A DNA stretch of 33,900 nucleotides from UBA3537 sp965658025 (GTDB lineage: Bacteria > Bacteroidota > Bacteroidia > Flavobacteriales > Flavobacteriaceae). The DNA is taken from the NCBI GenBank assembly GCA_965658025.1, contig CBFHQL010000019.1:1-33900 (forward strand), given 5' to 3'. Every line of letters begins with the position of its first letter. The stretch's first letter is position 1. The notes below the pieces were generated by a model. That model saw only the letters and a program-made list of their open reading frames with translations, did no database searches and had not been told where the DNA came from. Positions 1 to 8,752 of the stretch are shown in pieces. Both the position numbers and the translations under genes were made by a program.

Positions 1-317
1 CGGGGTTGTGGAATATCCCCATAAATCACCGAAAATTCTTTGTTGACAAACTGGCAAATGGACACGGTGCGTTGTTGCCCGTCGATGATTTCAAAATTAC
101 CATCTTCACGTACTGCCCAATACATCACATTAAGCGGAAAACCCTTACTGACGGTATGGATCACCGCATCACGTTGATGGTCTTTATAGACAAACTCACG
201 TTGGTAGGGGGGACGTATGTCCAGTTTCCCGCTATAGCCCCGCACACCGTCTTCTTGGTTATCGACATAGCCGGTAGTGAGTTCACGAATGGTTATTTCT
301 TTTAATTCTATATTCAT
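1..317 (-). CDS. DUF262 (GmrSD/ParB-like) protein, N-terminal part
   Basis: The reverse strand from the ATG at 317 reads 105 codons without a stop and leaves the window at base 1, so the gene is incomplete. The protein has RPPYQREFVY at residues 35-44 and IDGQQR at 78-83, the typical signature of the DUF262 domain. That domain has a ParB/Srx-like fold and is the nucleotide-hydrolysing half of GmrS/GmrD type IV restriction enzymes and of related defence proteins. The ATG overlaps the TGA of the upstream methyltransferase gene by 4 nt (ATGA at 314-317), so the two are almost certainly co-transcribed and translationally coupled. Whether an HNH (DUF1524) nuclease domain follows cannot be seen. 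Family assignment is firm; a restriction role is inference. Confidence 0.88.
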   Translation of the reverse strand, partial: MNIELKEITIRELTTGYVDNQEDGVRGYSGKLDIRPPYQREFVYKDHQRDAVIHTVSKGFPLNVMYWAVREDGNFEIIDGQQRTVSICQFVNKEFSVIYGDIPQP

Positions 318-1300
318 AAGCGTTTGTTTTTGATTAGAATTCTTGCATAAATTTCTCTTCCCTGAATTTTAAATCTTTTACCAAAGTTTGGGTTATCCTT
401 TACATACCTATCAATTCCAATAATCTCAAACTGCTCGGGGTTGTATTTATCCAAAAAGGTGATGGGTACGCCCATAACACCTTTATAATCCATGGGGATT
501 TCTTTGGTTTTATTGACGTTTATGGCCTCGTAGTTGTCGTATTTGGGGTAGTCCTTAGGCGTATAGGGTTTGTATAAAATCAGCTCTTCGTGGCGTTTGT
601 TATGGTCTAAATTGGTGAACCATCTTACACCTTTTACTCTAATAAATTTATTCCTATTTTCATCAATTCTATACCCTGCAGCTTTTAAAGGATAATCGTA
701 TGGAACACCAAACTCTCTGTCTCCGCTGTGAATACTTGGACCAAACCATAATTTATTTTCTTTTATAAGTGGAAAAACTTCTTTGTAGGTAATAGCATTC
801 ATGTTTCCAATAATCACAAACTTTTTGTTGTATGCTATGAGTTGGGCCACATATTCGCGAAACAGCGAAAAGGGTGGGTTTGTGACTACAATATCGGCTT
901 GCTTTAATAATTCTATACTTTCAGCACTTCTAAAATCGCCATCGCCTTTAAGGTATTGTACGCCAATTTCTTCTATATCAGGAACTCTATTTTGGTTGGT
1001 GTCGCCACAGTATTCTAAGTATATAGCACGTTCAGAGTCATGTGTGCTAAACAAATCTCGGTTTTGGTTTTGGTAGCAAGTCGTAATCAGTTTTTTAAGC
1101 CCTAAATCCTCAAAATTGTAGGAGAAATAGTGAAAGAAATTGCTCATACGGGGGTCATCGCAATTGCAATAGACCACTTTGTCTTTAAAGTGGTGGCGGT
1201 AGTGCTTAAGCTCGTTTTCTATATCCGGCAGTTGGGTATAGAATTCGTCTTTTTTAGCGTTTTTGGCTTGATGTAGGTTTTTGTTGGCGTTTGAGGACAT
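314..1300 (-). CDS. EcoRI-family adenine-specific DNA methyltransferase
   Basis: This 328-residue protein resembles the EcoRI methylase family (N6-adenine methyltransferases). NPPF at residues 141-144 is the catalytic motif IV, within the stretch VVTNPPFSLFREY. The N-terminal KNAKKDEFYTQLPDIENEL and the segment VVYCNCDDPRMSNF are typical of the family, whose members methylate an adenine in a short recognition site using S-adenosylmethionine. No EcoRI-type endonuclease lies beside it; instead a DUF262 gene overlaps its stop codon, so it may protect the host from that protein or act as an orphan epigenetic methylase. A TAGTTTTG box at 1323-1330 on the minus strand could be its promoter. The start ATG at 1300 follows an A-rich leader. 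The recognition site cannot be read from the sequence. Confidence 0.9.
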   Translation of the reverse strand: MSSNANKNLHQAKNAKKDEFYTQLPDIENELKHYRHHFKDKVVYCNCDDPRMSNFFHYFSYNFEDLGLKKLITTCYQNQNRDLFSTHDSERAIYLEYCGDTNQNRVPDIEEIGVQYLKGDGDFRSAESIELLKQADIVVTNPPFSLFREYVAQLIAYNKKFVIIGNMNAITYKEVFPLIKENKLWFGPSIHSGDREFGVPYDYPLKAAGYRIDENRNKFIRVKGVRWFTNLDHNKRHEELILYKPYTPKDYPKYDNYEAINVNKTKEIPMDYKGVMGVPITFLDKYNPEQFEIIGIDRYVKDNPNFGKRFKIQGREIYARILIKNKRL

Positions 1301-1322
1301 AAAAAATAAGTTCCTCTTATTC

Positions 1323-1330
1323 CAAAACTA
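1323..1330 (-). promoter_or_regulatory. Candidate -7 box for the methyltransferase gene
   Basis: The minus strand reads TAGTTTTG, a match to the Bacteroidota -7 consensus TAnnTTTG, 22 nt upstream of the methyltransferase ATG. I see no TTG at the expected -33 distance, so this is a half-supported promoter. Confidence 0.4.
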
Positions 1331-1451
1331 AAATGGTTGATGGCTATCCTATAAATTTATAAAAAATTATGTTTTTTTAAAACTTAGTTATGGGGCTGAA
1401 TATCAAACAGATAGTAAAATCTCGGTGTTGGGCATGCACCAAAAAAGGGCA

Positions 1452-1468
1452 ATCCAAGTTTTTTGGAT
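1452..1468 (-). terminator. Possible terminator after the DUF6095 gene
   Basis: ATCCAA and TTGGAT form a 6-bp stem with a 5-nt loop 17 nt beyond the DUF6095 stop codon. On the minus strand a run of six T follows after a 6-nt gap. The stem is short and the gap is unusual, so this is weak. Confidence 0.3.
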
Positions 1469-1484
1469 GTGTTTGCGCAGTCCT

Positions 1485-1712
1485 TTATTTAAAAATACTG
1501 TCCATAATGGTTCTGATGCCTTTAAACCCCATATAAATCGCCAGTCCACAAAGGGCAATTCCGGCCACTACGAGCGGGATATAAAGCGGTTTGTCGGGGT
1601 TAGACCATCCCGTATGCAGTAAAAAAGGCCCCAGAAACAACAAGACTAAGGTCAGCCCCATGGTTTTTAGCCCTTGTACGAGTAGTGGTCTGTTGGTGTG
1701 TTTTTGTTCCAT
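1485..1712 (-). CDS. DUF6095 family small membrane protein
   Basis: I chose the ATG at 1712, which gives 75 residues starting MEQKHTNRP; the frame is open further upstream to 1751 but that part lies inside murQ. The start follows the murQ stop codon with a single base between them, so it is the second gene of a murQ operon. Two hydrophobic segments (about residues 17-33 and 44-61) are separated by a short polar turn with HTGWSNPDKPLYIP, and the C-terminus has FKGIRTIMDSIF. This matches my memory of the flavobacterial DUF6095 family, which is often found next to murQ. The function is unknown; an inner-membrane location is inferred from the helices. Confidence 0.75.
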   Translation of the reverse strand: MEQKHTNRPLLVQGLKTMGLTLVLLFLGPFLLHTGWSNPDKPLYIPLVVAGIALCGLAIYMGFKGIRTIMDSIFK

Positions 1713-1713
1713 G

Positions 1714-2529
1714 TTATAAGGATTTAAAAGCGGTGATGGCGGCACGGACACTTTGGTGTTCTTCGAGCAACATTTTGGCCTCTTGTTCAGAAATGTTTAA
1801 TTCGTTCATCAGCATTCGTACACCACGGTCCACCAGCTTGTGGTTACTCAGTTGCATGTCCACCATTTTGTTGCCTTTAATGCGCCCCAATTGAATCATG
1901 GTTGTGGTGGTGATCATATTCAAAATAAGTTTTTGAGCCGTACCGGCTTTCATCCGCGAACTCCCTGTGACCACTTCTGGGCCAACGACCACTTCGATGG
2001 GGAATTGTGCGGTTTTGGCCAATGGACTCCCCGCATTACAAGTGATACAGCCCGTTGGAATCTGATGTTGGTTACACTGTTCTAAAGCGCCTACGACATA
2101 GGGCGTTGTCCCTGAAGCGGCAATGCCCACCACGATATCCTTGGGTGTGAGGTCATAAGCTTGAAGGTCTTTCCATCCTTGTTCGGTATCGTCCTCGGCA
2201 AATTCTACGGCTTTTCGTATGGCAGAATCGCCCCCAGCAATGAGTCCAACCACCAAGTCGTGGGGAACGCCAAAAGTTGGTGGACATTCCGAAGCATCCA
2301 AAATGCCCAAACGCCCACTTGTCCCTGCCCCCAAATAAAACAAGCGTCCGCCCAATTGTAGTTGTTGGACTACCTTTTCGACTAAACATTCTATTTGTGG
2401 TAAGACGTTTTCAACCGCTTTAGGTACGGTTTGGTCTTCGGTATTGATGGCCTGCAGCAGTGCTGCAATGGACTTTTGTTCCAAATGATTGTAGTGTGAG
2501 TCTTGTTCGGTGGTTTTTGTAAAGTCCAT
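1714..2529 (-). CDS. murQ: N-acetylmuramic acid 6-phosphate etherase MurQ
   Basis: MurQ cleaves the D-lactyl ether of MurNAc-6-phosphate to give GlcNAc-6-phosphate, a cytoplasmic step of peptidoglycan recycling. The 271-residue protein has the family's SIS sugar-phosphate isomerase fold: GAGTSGRLGILDASECPPTF near residues 66-86, then GGDSAIRKAVEFAEDD and the signature region VVGPEVVTGSSRMKAGTAQK. The ATG at 2529 is preferred to the in-frame TTG at 2535 because it is the only ATG and matches the usual N-terminus. It is followed by the DUF6095 gene after one base. No nagZ, anmK or amgK homologue is adjacent, so the rest of recycling must be encoded elsewhere. Confidence 0.95.
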   Translation of the reverse strand: MDFTKTTEQDSHYNHLEQKSIAALLQAINTEDQTVPKAVENVLPQIECLVEKVVQQLQLGGRLFYLGAGTSGRLGILDASECPPTFGVPHDLVVGLIAGGDSAIRKAVEFAEDDTEQGWKDLQAYDLTPKDIVVGIAASGTTPYVVGALEQCNQHQIPTGCITCNAGSPLAKTAQFPIEVVVGPEVVTGSSRMKAGTAQKLILNMITTTTMIQLGRIKGNKMVDMQLSNHKLVDRGVRMLMNELNISEQEAKMLLEEHQSVRAAITAFKSL

Positions 2530-2559
2530 ATACAAAAATAGTTTTTTTGTGGGACTTTT

Positions 2560-3360
2560 TTATTCCAACAACAAACTCGCGCTATAGGTCTCTCCAATGC
2601 TAAAATACCCCATAGGGTAGTGGCTTGGGTTTGTGGTGTTAAACATATTGCCACGAACTGTTGTGGGTGTGGTTTTAAAGGGATCGCCGCCCTCTTCGGT
2701 TTGCTCAATAATGGCGGTCATAAAATTGAAGTAACGTTCATCAGCGCCATAAACGGAAATTTCTGCGGAATCACCGGCCTCCAATTCATCGTAGAAATAG
2801 GAAAACGTAAACGCATTCCCTTGGTAAAATTCATCTTTGGTGGCCAAAAATAAATTAAAACCAAAATCAAAAATATAAAAATCTTCTCTCGTGCCATCGT
2901 CGGTAATGGTCACCAAAACTTCCTTTTCATCGCCTTGAAATAGGGTTTCGTTGCCTTGTACCAAACTGTCAATGGGTACCGTAGGCATCAGACGTTCCAC
3001 AGAAGATTCATAAACTTCGTTGTCGTAATGGATGATTAATTTATAGTCGGTCTCTAAACTGGGCGTAAAGTCTAAGGTGTAATGTCCAGGGGTATCGGCA
3101 TCATGCACAAACGTATAGGTGGTGCTGTTGGTGATGTCTAAAAGGTCTACTGTCGCTGTGGTTACTACCGTGGTGTTTTCATCATAAAATCCGCCTGTTA
3201 GACTGAGTTTAATCACTTGGGCGATCTGTTCGTTGGGGTTCATTTTTAAACGTGCATCGATGGCCAATCGCGATGGAGCGGTGTTTAAATCCAGCTCAAT
3301 GACGTCTTCACAAGTGAAAGTTATTAATCCAATAAGGGTATAAAAAACTAATTTTTTCAT
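2560..3360 (-). CDS. DUF4249 domain lipoprotein, partner of TonB receptor
   Basis: The 266-residue protein starts with a signal peptide ending at Cys17 (LITFTCEDV); the acidic residues after Cys suit surface export of Bacteroidota lipoproteins. The mature N-terminus (IELDLNTAPSRLAIDARL) is typical of DUF4249, a beta-rich family that almost always lies directly downstream of a TonB-dependent receptor. It starts 3 nt after the receptor's stop codon. It probably sits on the outer membrane and works with the receptor, by analogy with SusD-like lids, but the ligand is unknown. The lipobox lacks the usual small residue before Cys, so lipidation is likely rather than certain. Confidence 0.85.
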   Translation of the reverse strand: MKKLVFYTLIGLITFTCEDVIELDLNTAPSRLAIDARLKMNPNEQIAQVIKLSLTGGFYDENTTVVTTATVDLLDITNSTTYTFVHDADTPGHYTLDFTPSLETDYKLIIHYDNEVYESSVERLMPTVPIDSLVQGNETLFQGDEKEVLVTITDDGTREDFYIFDFGFNLFLATKDEFYQGNAFTFSYFYDELEAGDSAEISVYGADERYFNFMTAIIEQTEEGGDPFKTTPTTVRGNMFNTTNPSHYPMGYFSIGETYSASLLLE

Positions 3361-3363
3361 GGG

Positions 3364-5724
3364 CTAAAATTTAAAATTATAAGTGACCGCGCCAATGACG
3401 CCAAAAATAGAAAGTTTAAGGGCTTCATTTTGGCCCGTATCGATATTCTGTCTAAAGTTCAAAGACTGTGCATTTTTGCGGTTGTACAGGTTATACACGC
3501 TAAATACCCATTCGCCACGCCAGCCCTTATTTTTGTTGGGTTTTGGGTTGTAGATGGCCGAAACATCCAAGCGGTGGTAGGCCGGTAATCGGCTGGAATT
3601 ACGTGCTTCATAGGTGGGAATCACCAGCCCATTGTAGGTGTATTGCCCATTGGGGTAGGTGGTGGGTTGCCCGGTTTGAAACAAGAAATTGGCATTCAAT
3701 TTCCATTTTTCGTTGAGCTCATAACTCGAGGTTACGGAAATGTCGTGGGTTTTGTCAAATGGGGTATTGTACCAATCGCCGTTGTTGATGCCGGGTTCGT
3801 TGGCCGTACGCCCAGGGGTTTGTTGTTCGGATTTGGAAAGGGTATAGGCCAACCAGCCCTTAAAGCGGCCTTTGTTTTTTCGAAGTAAAAACTCTAAGCC
3901 ATAACTTCTAGAGCGTCCATTGAGCAGCACTTGCTCGATGGCTTTATTGGCAATCAAATTGGCCCCGTCGATATAATCGATGCGGTTTTTGGTTTTTTTA
4001 TAAAATGTTTCGACTTCAAAACTGTACTTTTCGTAATTTTTAAAATAGCCTAAGGCCACCTGATCCAACAGTTGGGGTTGAATGTATTTGCCACTCGGCG
4101 CCCAGACATCCAAAGGCGTTGGGGCGGTGGTGTTAGAGAGTAAATGTAAGTACTGCGCCATACGGTTGTAGCTGACTTTTAGGGCACTATTCTCGTTGAG
4201 CATATAAGATAGTGCAAACCTCGGTTCAATGTTTAAAAAAGACTTTTCGACACGACCACTTGAGGTACTAATGCTTCCATTAGGATCTACGGATTCATAT
4301 ATCTGTAAATCGGGATTAAAGCCCACAGCTAAATCATTTTCATAGGTATTCAATTCGTCTTGACCTAAGCGTAAAAAACTGCTCAAACGTGCGCCATAAC
4401 TTAGTGAAAGTTTATCGTTGAGTTGTTGTTTGATATCTAGATAAAGGGCATTTTCAAACGCATATTTTTTGGTCAATGCTTCTCTGTTGATCCCCGATGT
4501 GGGTCCATTAGGTTGAATGACGCCTGGATTGAAGGTGTAGTAGGTGCTGTGCAGTCCATATTCCAAACTATAGTGGTCATTGAGGTAGTGCTTTAAATCG
4601 TATTTGATGTTCATGTTTTGAATGCCTGAATTCCATTCAAAACCCACAAAATTTAAGTCTAAACCGTAGTAATAATCCGAATAAATCAAGGATAGATTCG
4701 AAAACAATTGATCTGAAAACAGGTGGTTCCAACGAAAATTGACCACGGTATTGCCATAGACATTTCTAAAACTGTTGGAGACACTAAAGACGTCACGGCC
4801 AAAATAACCCGATAAATAAATTTTGTTGTCCTCATCAAGGCGGTAGCTCAATTTGGTGTTTAAGTCATAGAAATAGGCAATATTTTCAATATCAAAAAGG
4901 GGTAAAAACAAATGCGCATAGGTCGATCGTCCGCCCAATAAAAATGATCCTTTTTCTTTTTTTAGTGGCCCTTCCAACAACACCCGACTGGCGACCAAAC
5001 CAATACCGCCATTGCCATGAAATTCGTTTTTGTTGCCTTCTTTTTGGTAAATGTCTAAAACTGAAGCCACACGTCCGCCATATTTTGCAGGGATGCCGCC
5101 TTTATAAAGTTTGATGTTTTTGATCGCATCAGGATTAAAAACCGAAAAAAATCCAAACAAATGCGACGAATTAAACAGGGTCGCTTCATCTAATAAAATT
5201 AAGTTTTGATCAGTAGAGCCCCCACGGACATTGAACCCTCCTGAACCTTCTCCACCATTGGATACGCCTGGTAGTAAGGTGATGGCTTTAATGACATCGG
5301 CTTCGCCAAAAACCACTGGAATTTGTTTGATGCTGTTTGATGTAAGGGCATTGACACTCATTTGTGGCGATTTGATATTGACCCGCTCTACATTGGTTTC
5401 CAAAACCACTTCATCTAAGTTGTCTGGCGCTGCGCTAATGTTAAAATTTTGGGTGATGTTTTGGTCTAAAACAATAGTTTCTGTTTGGCTATCGTAACCA
5501 ATATAACTGACAACCACTTCGTAAGTTCCCGCCTCCAGCGTAATGGAATAAAACCCATATTCATTGGTGGTGGTTCCTGTTTTGAGCTCAGGGAAAATAA
5601 CATTGGCGCCAATAAGCGTTTCTTGCCCCTCAGTTTCATAAACAGTGCCACTAAGGGTGTACTGATTTTGAGCAAATCCGAATGCAGTAAACACAAAAAA
5701 CAGGGAAATAAATCTAATGGTCAT
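3364..5724 (-). CDS. TonB-dependent outer-membrane receptor with carboxypeptidase-like N-domain
   Basis: This 786-residue protein carries a signal peptide (about residues 1-18, ending FGFAQ). A carboxypeptidase-regulatory-like beta-sandwich follows (about 22-105), then a plug domain with FNVRGGSTDQNLILLDEA and KLYKGGIPAKYGGRVASVLD, then a long beta-barrel ending in phenylalanine (AVTYNFKF), as outer-membrane proteins do. Such receptors import large or scarce substrates using energy from TonB-ExbBD. The DUF4249 gene immediately downstream completes a typical flavobacterial pair. No glycoside hydrolase, peptidase, sigma or anti-sigma gene lies beside it, so the context gives no substrate. It lies just beyond the icd terminator (5755-5779), so it probably has its own promoter. 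Confidence 0.93.
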   Translation of the reverse strand: MTIRFISLFFVFTAFGFAQNQYTLSGTVYETEGQETLIGANVIFPELKTGTTTNEYGFYSITLEAGTYEVVVSYIGYDSQTETIVLDQNITQNFNISAAPDNLDEVVLETNVERVNIKSPQMSVNALTSNSIKQIPVVFGEADVIKAITLLPGVSNGGEGSGGFNVRGGSTDQNLILLDEATLFNSSHLFGFFSVFNPDAIKNIKLYKGGIPAKYGGRVASVLDIYQKEGNKNEFHGNGGIGLVASRVLLEGPLKKEKGSFLLGGRSTYAHLFLPLFDIENIAYFYDLNTKLSYRLDEDNKIYLSGYFGRDVFSVSNSFRNVYGNTVVNFRWNHLFSDQLFSNLSLIYSDYYYGLDLNFVGFEWNSGIQNMNIKYDLKHYLNDHYSLEYGLHSTYYTFNPGVIQPNGPTSGINREALTKKYAFENALYLDIKQQLNDKLSLSYGARLSSFLRLGQDELNTYENDLAVGFNPDLQIYESVDPNGSISTSSGRVEKSFLNIEPRFALSYMLNENSALKVSYNRMAQYLHLLSNTTAPTPLDVWAPSGKYIQPQLLDQVALGYFKNYEKYSFEVETFYKKTKNRIDYIDGANLIANKAIEQVLLNGRSRSYGLEFLLRKNKGRFKGWLAYTLSKSEQQTPGRTANEPGINNGDWYNTPFDKTHDISVTSSYELNEKWKLNANFLFQTGQPTTYPNGQYTYNGLVIPTYEARNSSRLPAYHRLDVSAIYNPKPNKNKGWRGEWVFSVYNLYNRKNAQSLNFRQNIDTGQNEALKLSIFGVIGAVTYNFKF

Positions 5725-5754
5725 AAAGAAATTTTATGCCGTAAAACTAAATAA

Positions 5755-5779
5755 AAAAGCACCTTTGAAAGGTGCTTTT
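5755..5779 (-). terminator. Intrinsic terminator of icd
   Basis: AAAAGCACCTTT and AAAGGTGCTTTT form a nearly perfect 12-bp palindrome 24 nt beyond the icd stop codon. On the minus strand it ends in a run of six T. Because the arms begin and end in A/T runs, the real loop would open to a few bases. Confidence 0.8.
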
Positions 5780-5802
5780 AACATAACTTTGATGTTTATT
5801 TT

Positions 5803-8016
5803 TTATAAATTTAAAACCGCATTGAACGTTGCGCTCGGACGCATGGCTTTTCCTACTTTGCCTTCGTCTGGAAGGTAGTAGCCGTCAATGTCTACAGCAT
5901 GGCCTTGTACTGCGATGAGCTCTTCCAAAATTTTATCCTGATTGGCTTTCAATTGTTCAGCAACAGTTGTGAAGGCCACTTTAAGTTCTTCATCTTGATC
6001 TTGTGCGGCCAATCCTTCAGCCCAGAAAAGAGTGAGGTAAAAGTGACTGCCTCTGTTGTCCAACTCGTTTACTTTTCGAGAAGGTGATTTTTTCTGTAAT
6101 AAAAGTTGCTCTGTAGCATCATCGAGAGTGGCACCCAAAATGGCTGCTTTTGGGTGATTATGGACTTGACTAAAATGTTCTAAAGAAACAGCCAACGCCA
6201 AAAATTCTCCTAAGGAATCCCAACGCAAATGGTTTTCTTCTAAAAATTGCTCTACGTGTTTTGGCGCCGATCCTCCAGCACCAGTTTCAAAGAGTCCACC
6301 ACCATTCATTAGGGGCACAATGGACAGCATTTTGGCACTCGTACCGACTTCCAAAATTGGAAATAAATCGGTCAAATAATCACGCAAAACATTTCCTGTT
6401 ACAGAAATAGTGTCCAAACCGTCTTTGAGTCTAGCCAAGGTGTAATGCGTGGCTTTTATGGGCGATAAAATTTCAAATTCAAATCCGTTGGTATCGTAAT
6501 TGGAGAGGTAATTTTTTACTTTTTTGATGAGTTCGGCATCATGAGCACGGTTTTCATCTAACCAAAATACAGCAGGAGTTTCAGAGGCACGGGCACGAGT
6601 GACGGCCAGTTTTACCCAATCTTGAATCGGGGCATCTTTAACTTGACACATGCGCCAAATATCGCCTTGTTCTACGGTGTGTGTGGTTAATGAATTTCCT
6701 TCTTGGTCTACGACTTCTACAACGCCCTTGGCTTCAATTTCGAAGGTTTTGTCATGTGATCCATATTCTTCGGCTTTTTGTGCCATCAAGCCAACATTCG
6801 GTACTGTACCCATCGTTGAAGGGTCAAAAGCACCGTGTTTTTTACAAAAATCAATAGTTGCGGCATAAACTCCAGAATAACTACTGTCTGGAATAATAGC
6901 TTTGGTGTCTTGAAGTTTTCCTTCGGCATTCCACATTTGTCCAGAAGTTCGGATCATGGCTGGCATAGACGCATCAATGATGACATCACTTGGGACATGT
7001 AAATTGGTAACACCTTTTTCTGAATTGACCATCGCCAAATCTGGGCCATTGTTTAAAGCGTTTTCAAATGCCGCTTCAATTTCTAAACGTTGAGTATCGT
7101 CAAGTTTGTGTAACTTCTGTAAAACATTTTCATACCCATTGTTTGGATTAACCCCAATTTTATCAAATACAGTGCTGTATTTTTCGAAAACATCCGCAAA
7201 AAATAGACGAATTGCATGACCAAAAATAATAGGGTCACTAACCTTCATCATGGTGGCTTTCATATGTAAAGACAGCAGTACCCCAGAAGCTTTGGCATCA
7301 TCAATTTGTGTTTTTAGAAAGCGTTTTAAAGCATGGACACTCATAACAGTAGCATCAAAAATTTCGCCTTCAAGCAGGGCGATATTTTCTTTTAAAACGG
7401 TTTTATTTCCTAAGGTGTCGGTGTGTATGATGCTTACGGTTGTGGCGTCATTTACGGTGACCGATTGTTCGTTGTGCGCAAAATCGCCAGCTTCCATACT
7501 CGCTACGTGGGTTTTGGAATCTGATGCCCAAGCCCCCATACTGTGTGGATTCTTTTTGGCGTAATTTTTTACCGCTTTTGGTGCTCGTCGGTCCGAGTTT
7601 CCTTCACGTAAAACCGGATTTACCGCACTCCCTTTAATTTTGTCGTAGCGTGATTTTATATTCTTTTCCGCTTCGTTTTTGGGCTGCTCTGGATATTTTG
7701 GTATGTTGTATCCTTTTTTTTGCAGTTCTTCGATGGCTTCTCGAAGTTGAGGGATAGAGGCACTAATGTTTGGGAGTTTGATGACATTAGCTTCAGGAGA
7801 TTTTACAATTTGCCCCAAAGTACCTAAAGCATCTTCTACTTTCTGATCTTCAGATAAAAAATCGGGAAAGGCAGAAAGAATTCGTGCTGCAAGCGAAATG
7901 TTTTTGGTGTCAATAGAAACGCCATAGGGCTCAACAAACGATGAAACAATAGGCAAGAATGAATGGGTTGCCAGTGCAGGTGCTTCGTCAGTAATTGTAT
8001 ATATGATTTTTGCCAT
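5803..8016 (-). CDS. icd: NADP-dependent isocitrate dehydrogenase, monomeric type
   Basis: The enzyme oxidatively decarboxylates isocitrate to 2-oxoglutarate with NADP in the TCA cycle. The 737-residue length and sequence match the monomeric IDH family (about 740 residues), which is unrelated in length to the usual 400-residue dimeric enzyme. Typical segments are IIYTITDEAPALATHSFLPI at the N-terminus, LREGNSDRRAPKAVKNYAK, LHMKATMMKVSDPIIFGHAI, and GGLFETGAGGSAPKHVEQF near the C-terminus. It is a single-gene unit with a hairpin terminator downstream. A TATATTTG box at 8072-8079 on the minus strand is a candidate -7 element about 56 nt upstream of the ATG. Confidence 0.96.
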   Translation of the reverse strand: MAKIIYTITDEAPALATHSFLPIVSSFVEPYGVSIDTKNISLAARILSAFPDFLSEDQKVEDALGTLGQIVKSPEANVIKLPNISASIPQLREAIEELQKKGYNIPKYPEQPKNEAEKNIKSRYDKIKGSAVNPVLREGNSDRRAPKAVKNYAKKNPHSMGAWASDSKTHVASMEAGDFAHNEQSVTVNDATTVSIIHTDTLGNKTVLKENIALLEGEIFDATVMSVHALKRFLKTQIDDAKASGVLLSLHMKATMMKVSDPIIFGHAIRLFFADVFEKYSTVFDKIGVNPNNGYENVLQKLHKLDDTQRLEIEAAFENALNNGPDLAMVNSEKGVTNLHVPSDVIIDASMPAMIRTSGQMWNAEGKLQDTKAIIPDSSYSGVYAATIDFCKKHGAFDPSTMGTVPNVGLMAQKAEEYGSHDKTFEIEAKGVVEVVDQEGNSLTTHTVEQGDIWRMCQVKDAPIQDWVKLAVTRARASETPAVFWLDENRAHDAELIKKVKNYLSNYDTNGFEFEILSPIKATHYTLARLKDGLDTISVTGNVLRDYLTDLFPILEVGTSAKMLSIVPLMNGGGLFETGAGGSAPKHVEQFLEENHLRWDSLGEFLALAVSLEHFSQVHNHPKAAILGATLDDATEQLLLQKKSPSRKVNELDNRGSHFYLTLFWAEGLAAQDQDEELKVAFTTVAEQLKANQDKILEELIAVQGHAVDIDGYYLPDEGKVGKAMRPSATFNAVLNL

Positions 8017-8071
8017 TCGAGGAAAATAATTTATTTTTTGTTTGTTTGTAACGTGGCTTATAAAAAGCCCA

Positions 8072-8079
8072 CAAATATA
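8072..8079 (-). promoter_or_regulatory. Candidate -7 box for icd
   Basis: The minus strand reads TATATTTG, a full match to TAnnTTTG, about 56 nt upstream of the icd ATG. A TTG lies 24 nt further upstream, slightly beyond the usual spacing. A small 5-bp hairpin (GGCTT/AAGCC, about 8056-8070) lies in the leader between this box and the start codon. Confidence 0.45.
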
Positions 8080-8182
8080 AATAATTGAATTTTTTTATAC
8101 CCTCAAAAACAGAGGAAAATTGACATTATTATAACATCTTTAAAGGAGTGCTCAAATTTTGATGAAATAGTAATATTTTAAC

Positions 8183-8210
8183 AAAAAAAAGCGCTGAAAA
8201 CAGCGCTTTT
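8183..8210 (-). terminator. Intrinsic terminator of rplS
   Basis: AAAAGCGCTG, loop AAAA, CAGCGCTTTT is a 10-bp perfect stem 22 nt past the rplS stop codon. On the minus strand a run of eight T follows, so it is oriented to terminate rplS. Confidence 0.9.
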
Positions 8211-8232
8211 GTAAATGAATATGATTGAAGAA

Positions 8233-8583
8233 CTATCTTGCTTGTTCTTTAATTCTTGCTTTTTTACCCGTCAATTCTCTAAAATAGAAGATTCGTGCAC
8301 GACGTACTTTACCGCGCTTGTTCACTTCAATTTTTTGCAATGCAGGCAAATTCATTGGGAAGATACGTTCTACACCAATTGTCCCCGACATTTTACGGAT
8401 GGTAAATGTTTCTGTAGACCCTGATCCTCTTTTTTGAAGGACGACGCCTCGGAAAAACTGAGTTCTTACTTTTTGCCCTTCACGAATTTCGTAATACACA
8501 GTGATGGTGTCACCAGCAGAAAATTCTGGGAAGTCTTTTTTGGTTACAAATTCGTCTTGTACGAATTTAATTAAGGATTCCAT
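8233..8583 (-). CDS. rplS: 50S ribosomal protein L19
   Basis: L19 sits at the 30S-50S interface of the ribosome. The ATG at 8583 gives a normal 116-residue protein starting MESLIKFVQDEF; an earlier in-frame ATG at 8667 lies upstream of the promoter's expected start point and is rejected. Recognisable segments are FPEFSAGDTITVYYEIREG, FRGVVLQKRGSGSTETFTIR and VERIFPMNLPALQKIEV, and the C-terminal part is basic. A promoter (8655-8684) and a terminator (8183-8210) flank it, so it can be expressed alone. trmD lies upstream with one small gene between; in many other bacteria trmD and rplS are adjacent. Confidence 0.97.
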   Translation of the reverse strand: MESLIKFVQDEFVTKKDFPEFSAGDTITVYYEIREGQKVRTQFFRGVVLQKRGSGSTETFTIRKMSGTIGVERIFPMNLPALQKIEVNKRGKVRRARIFYFRELTGKKARIKEQAR

Positions 8584-8654
8584 AGTTATTATTTTATGAA
8601 TTTTTTCGAAGCAACATGTACGGTTTTCGCTAGAGGTTGGTCCAAAAGTGGGTG

Positions 8655-8684
8655 CAAATATAAGCAATAATTAAATGATTGCAA
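8655..8684 (-). promoter_or_regulatory. Promoter of rplS (TTG-N19-TATATTTG)
   Basis: On the minus strand TTG (8682-8684) and TATATTTG (8655-8662) are 19 nt apart, an exact fit to the Bacteroidota promoter consensus. Transcription should begin near 8648, giving a leader of about 65 nt. Confidence 0.75.
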
Positions 8685-8752
8685 TTTTTAATTCAATTTT
8701 TGTCGTCCTTAGGTTTTAAAGGGTTCTTTTTTGTTCCTTTTCTTTTGGTCAT

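Noticed and set aside
6..305. Plus-strand open frame of 99 codons at the left edge
   Set aside because: It is antisense to the DUF262 gene, whose minus-strand translation has clear family motifs.
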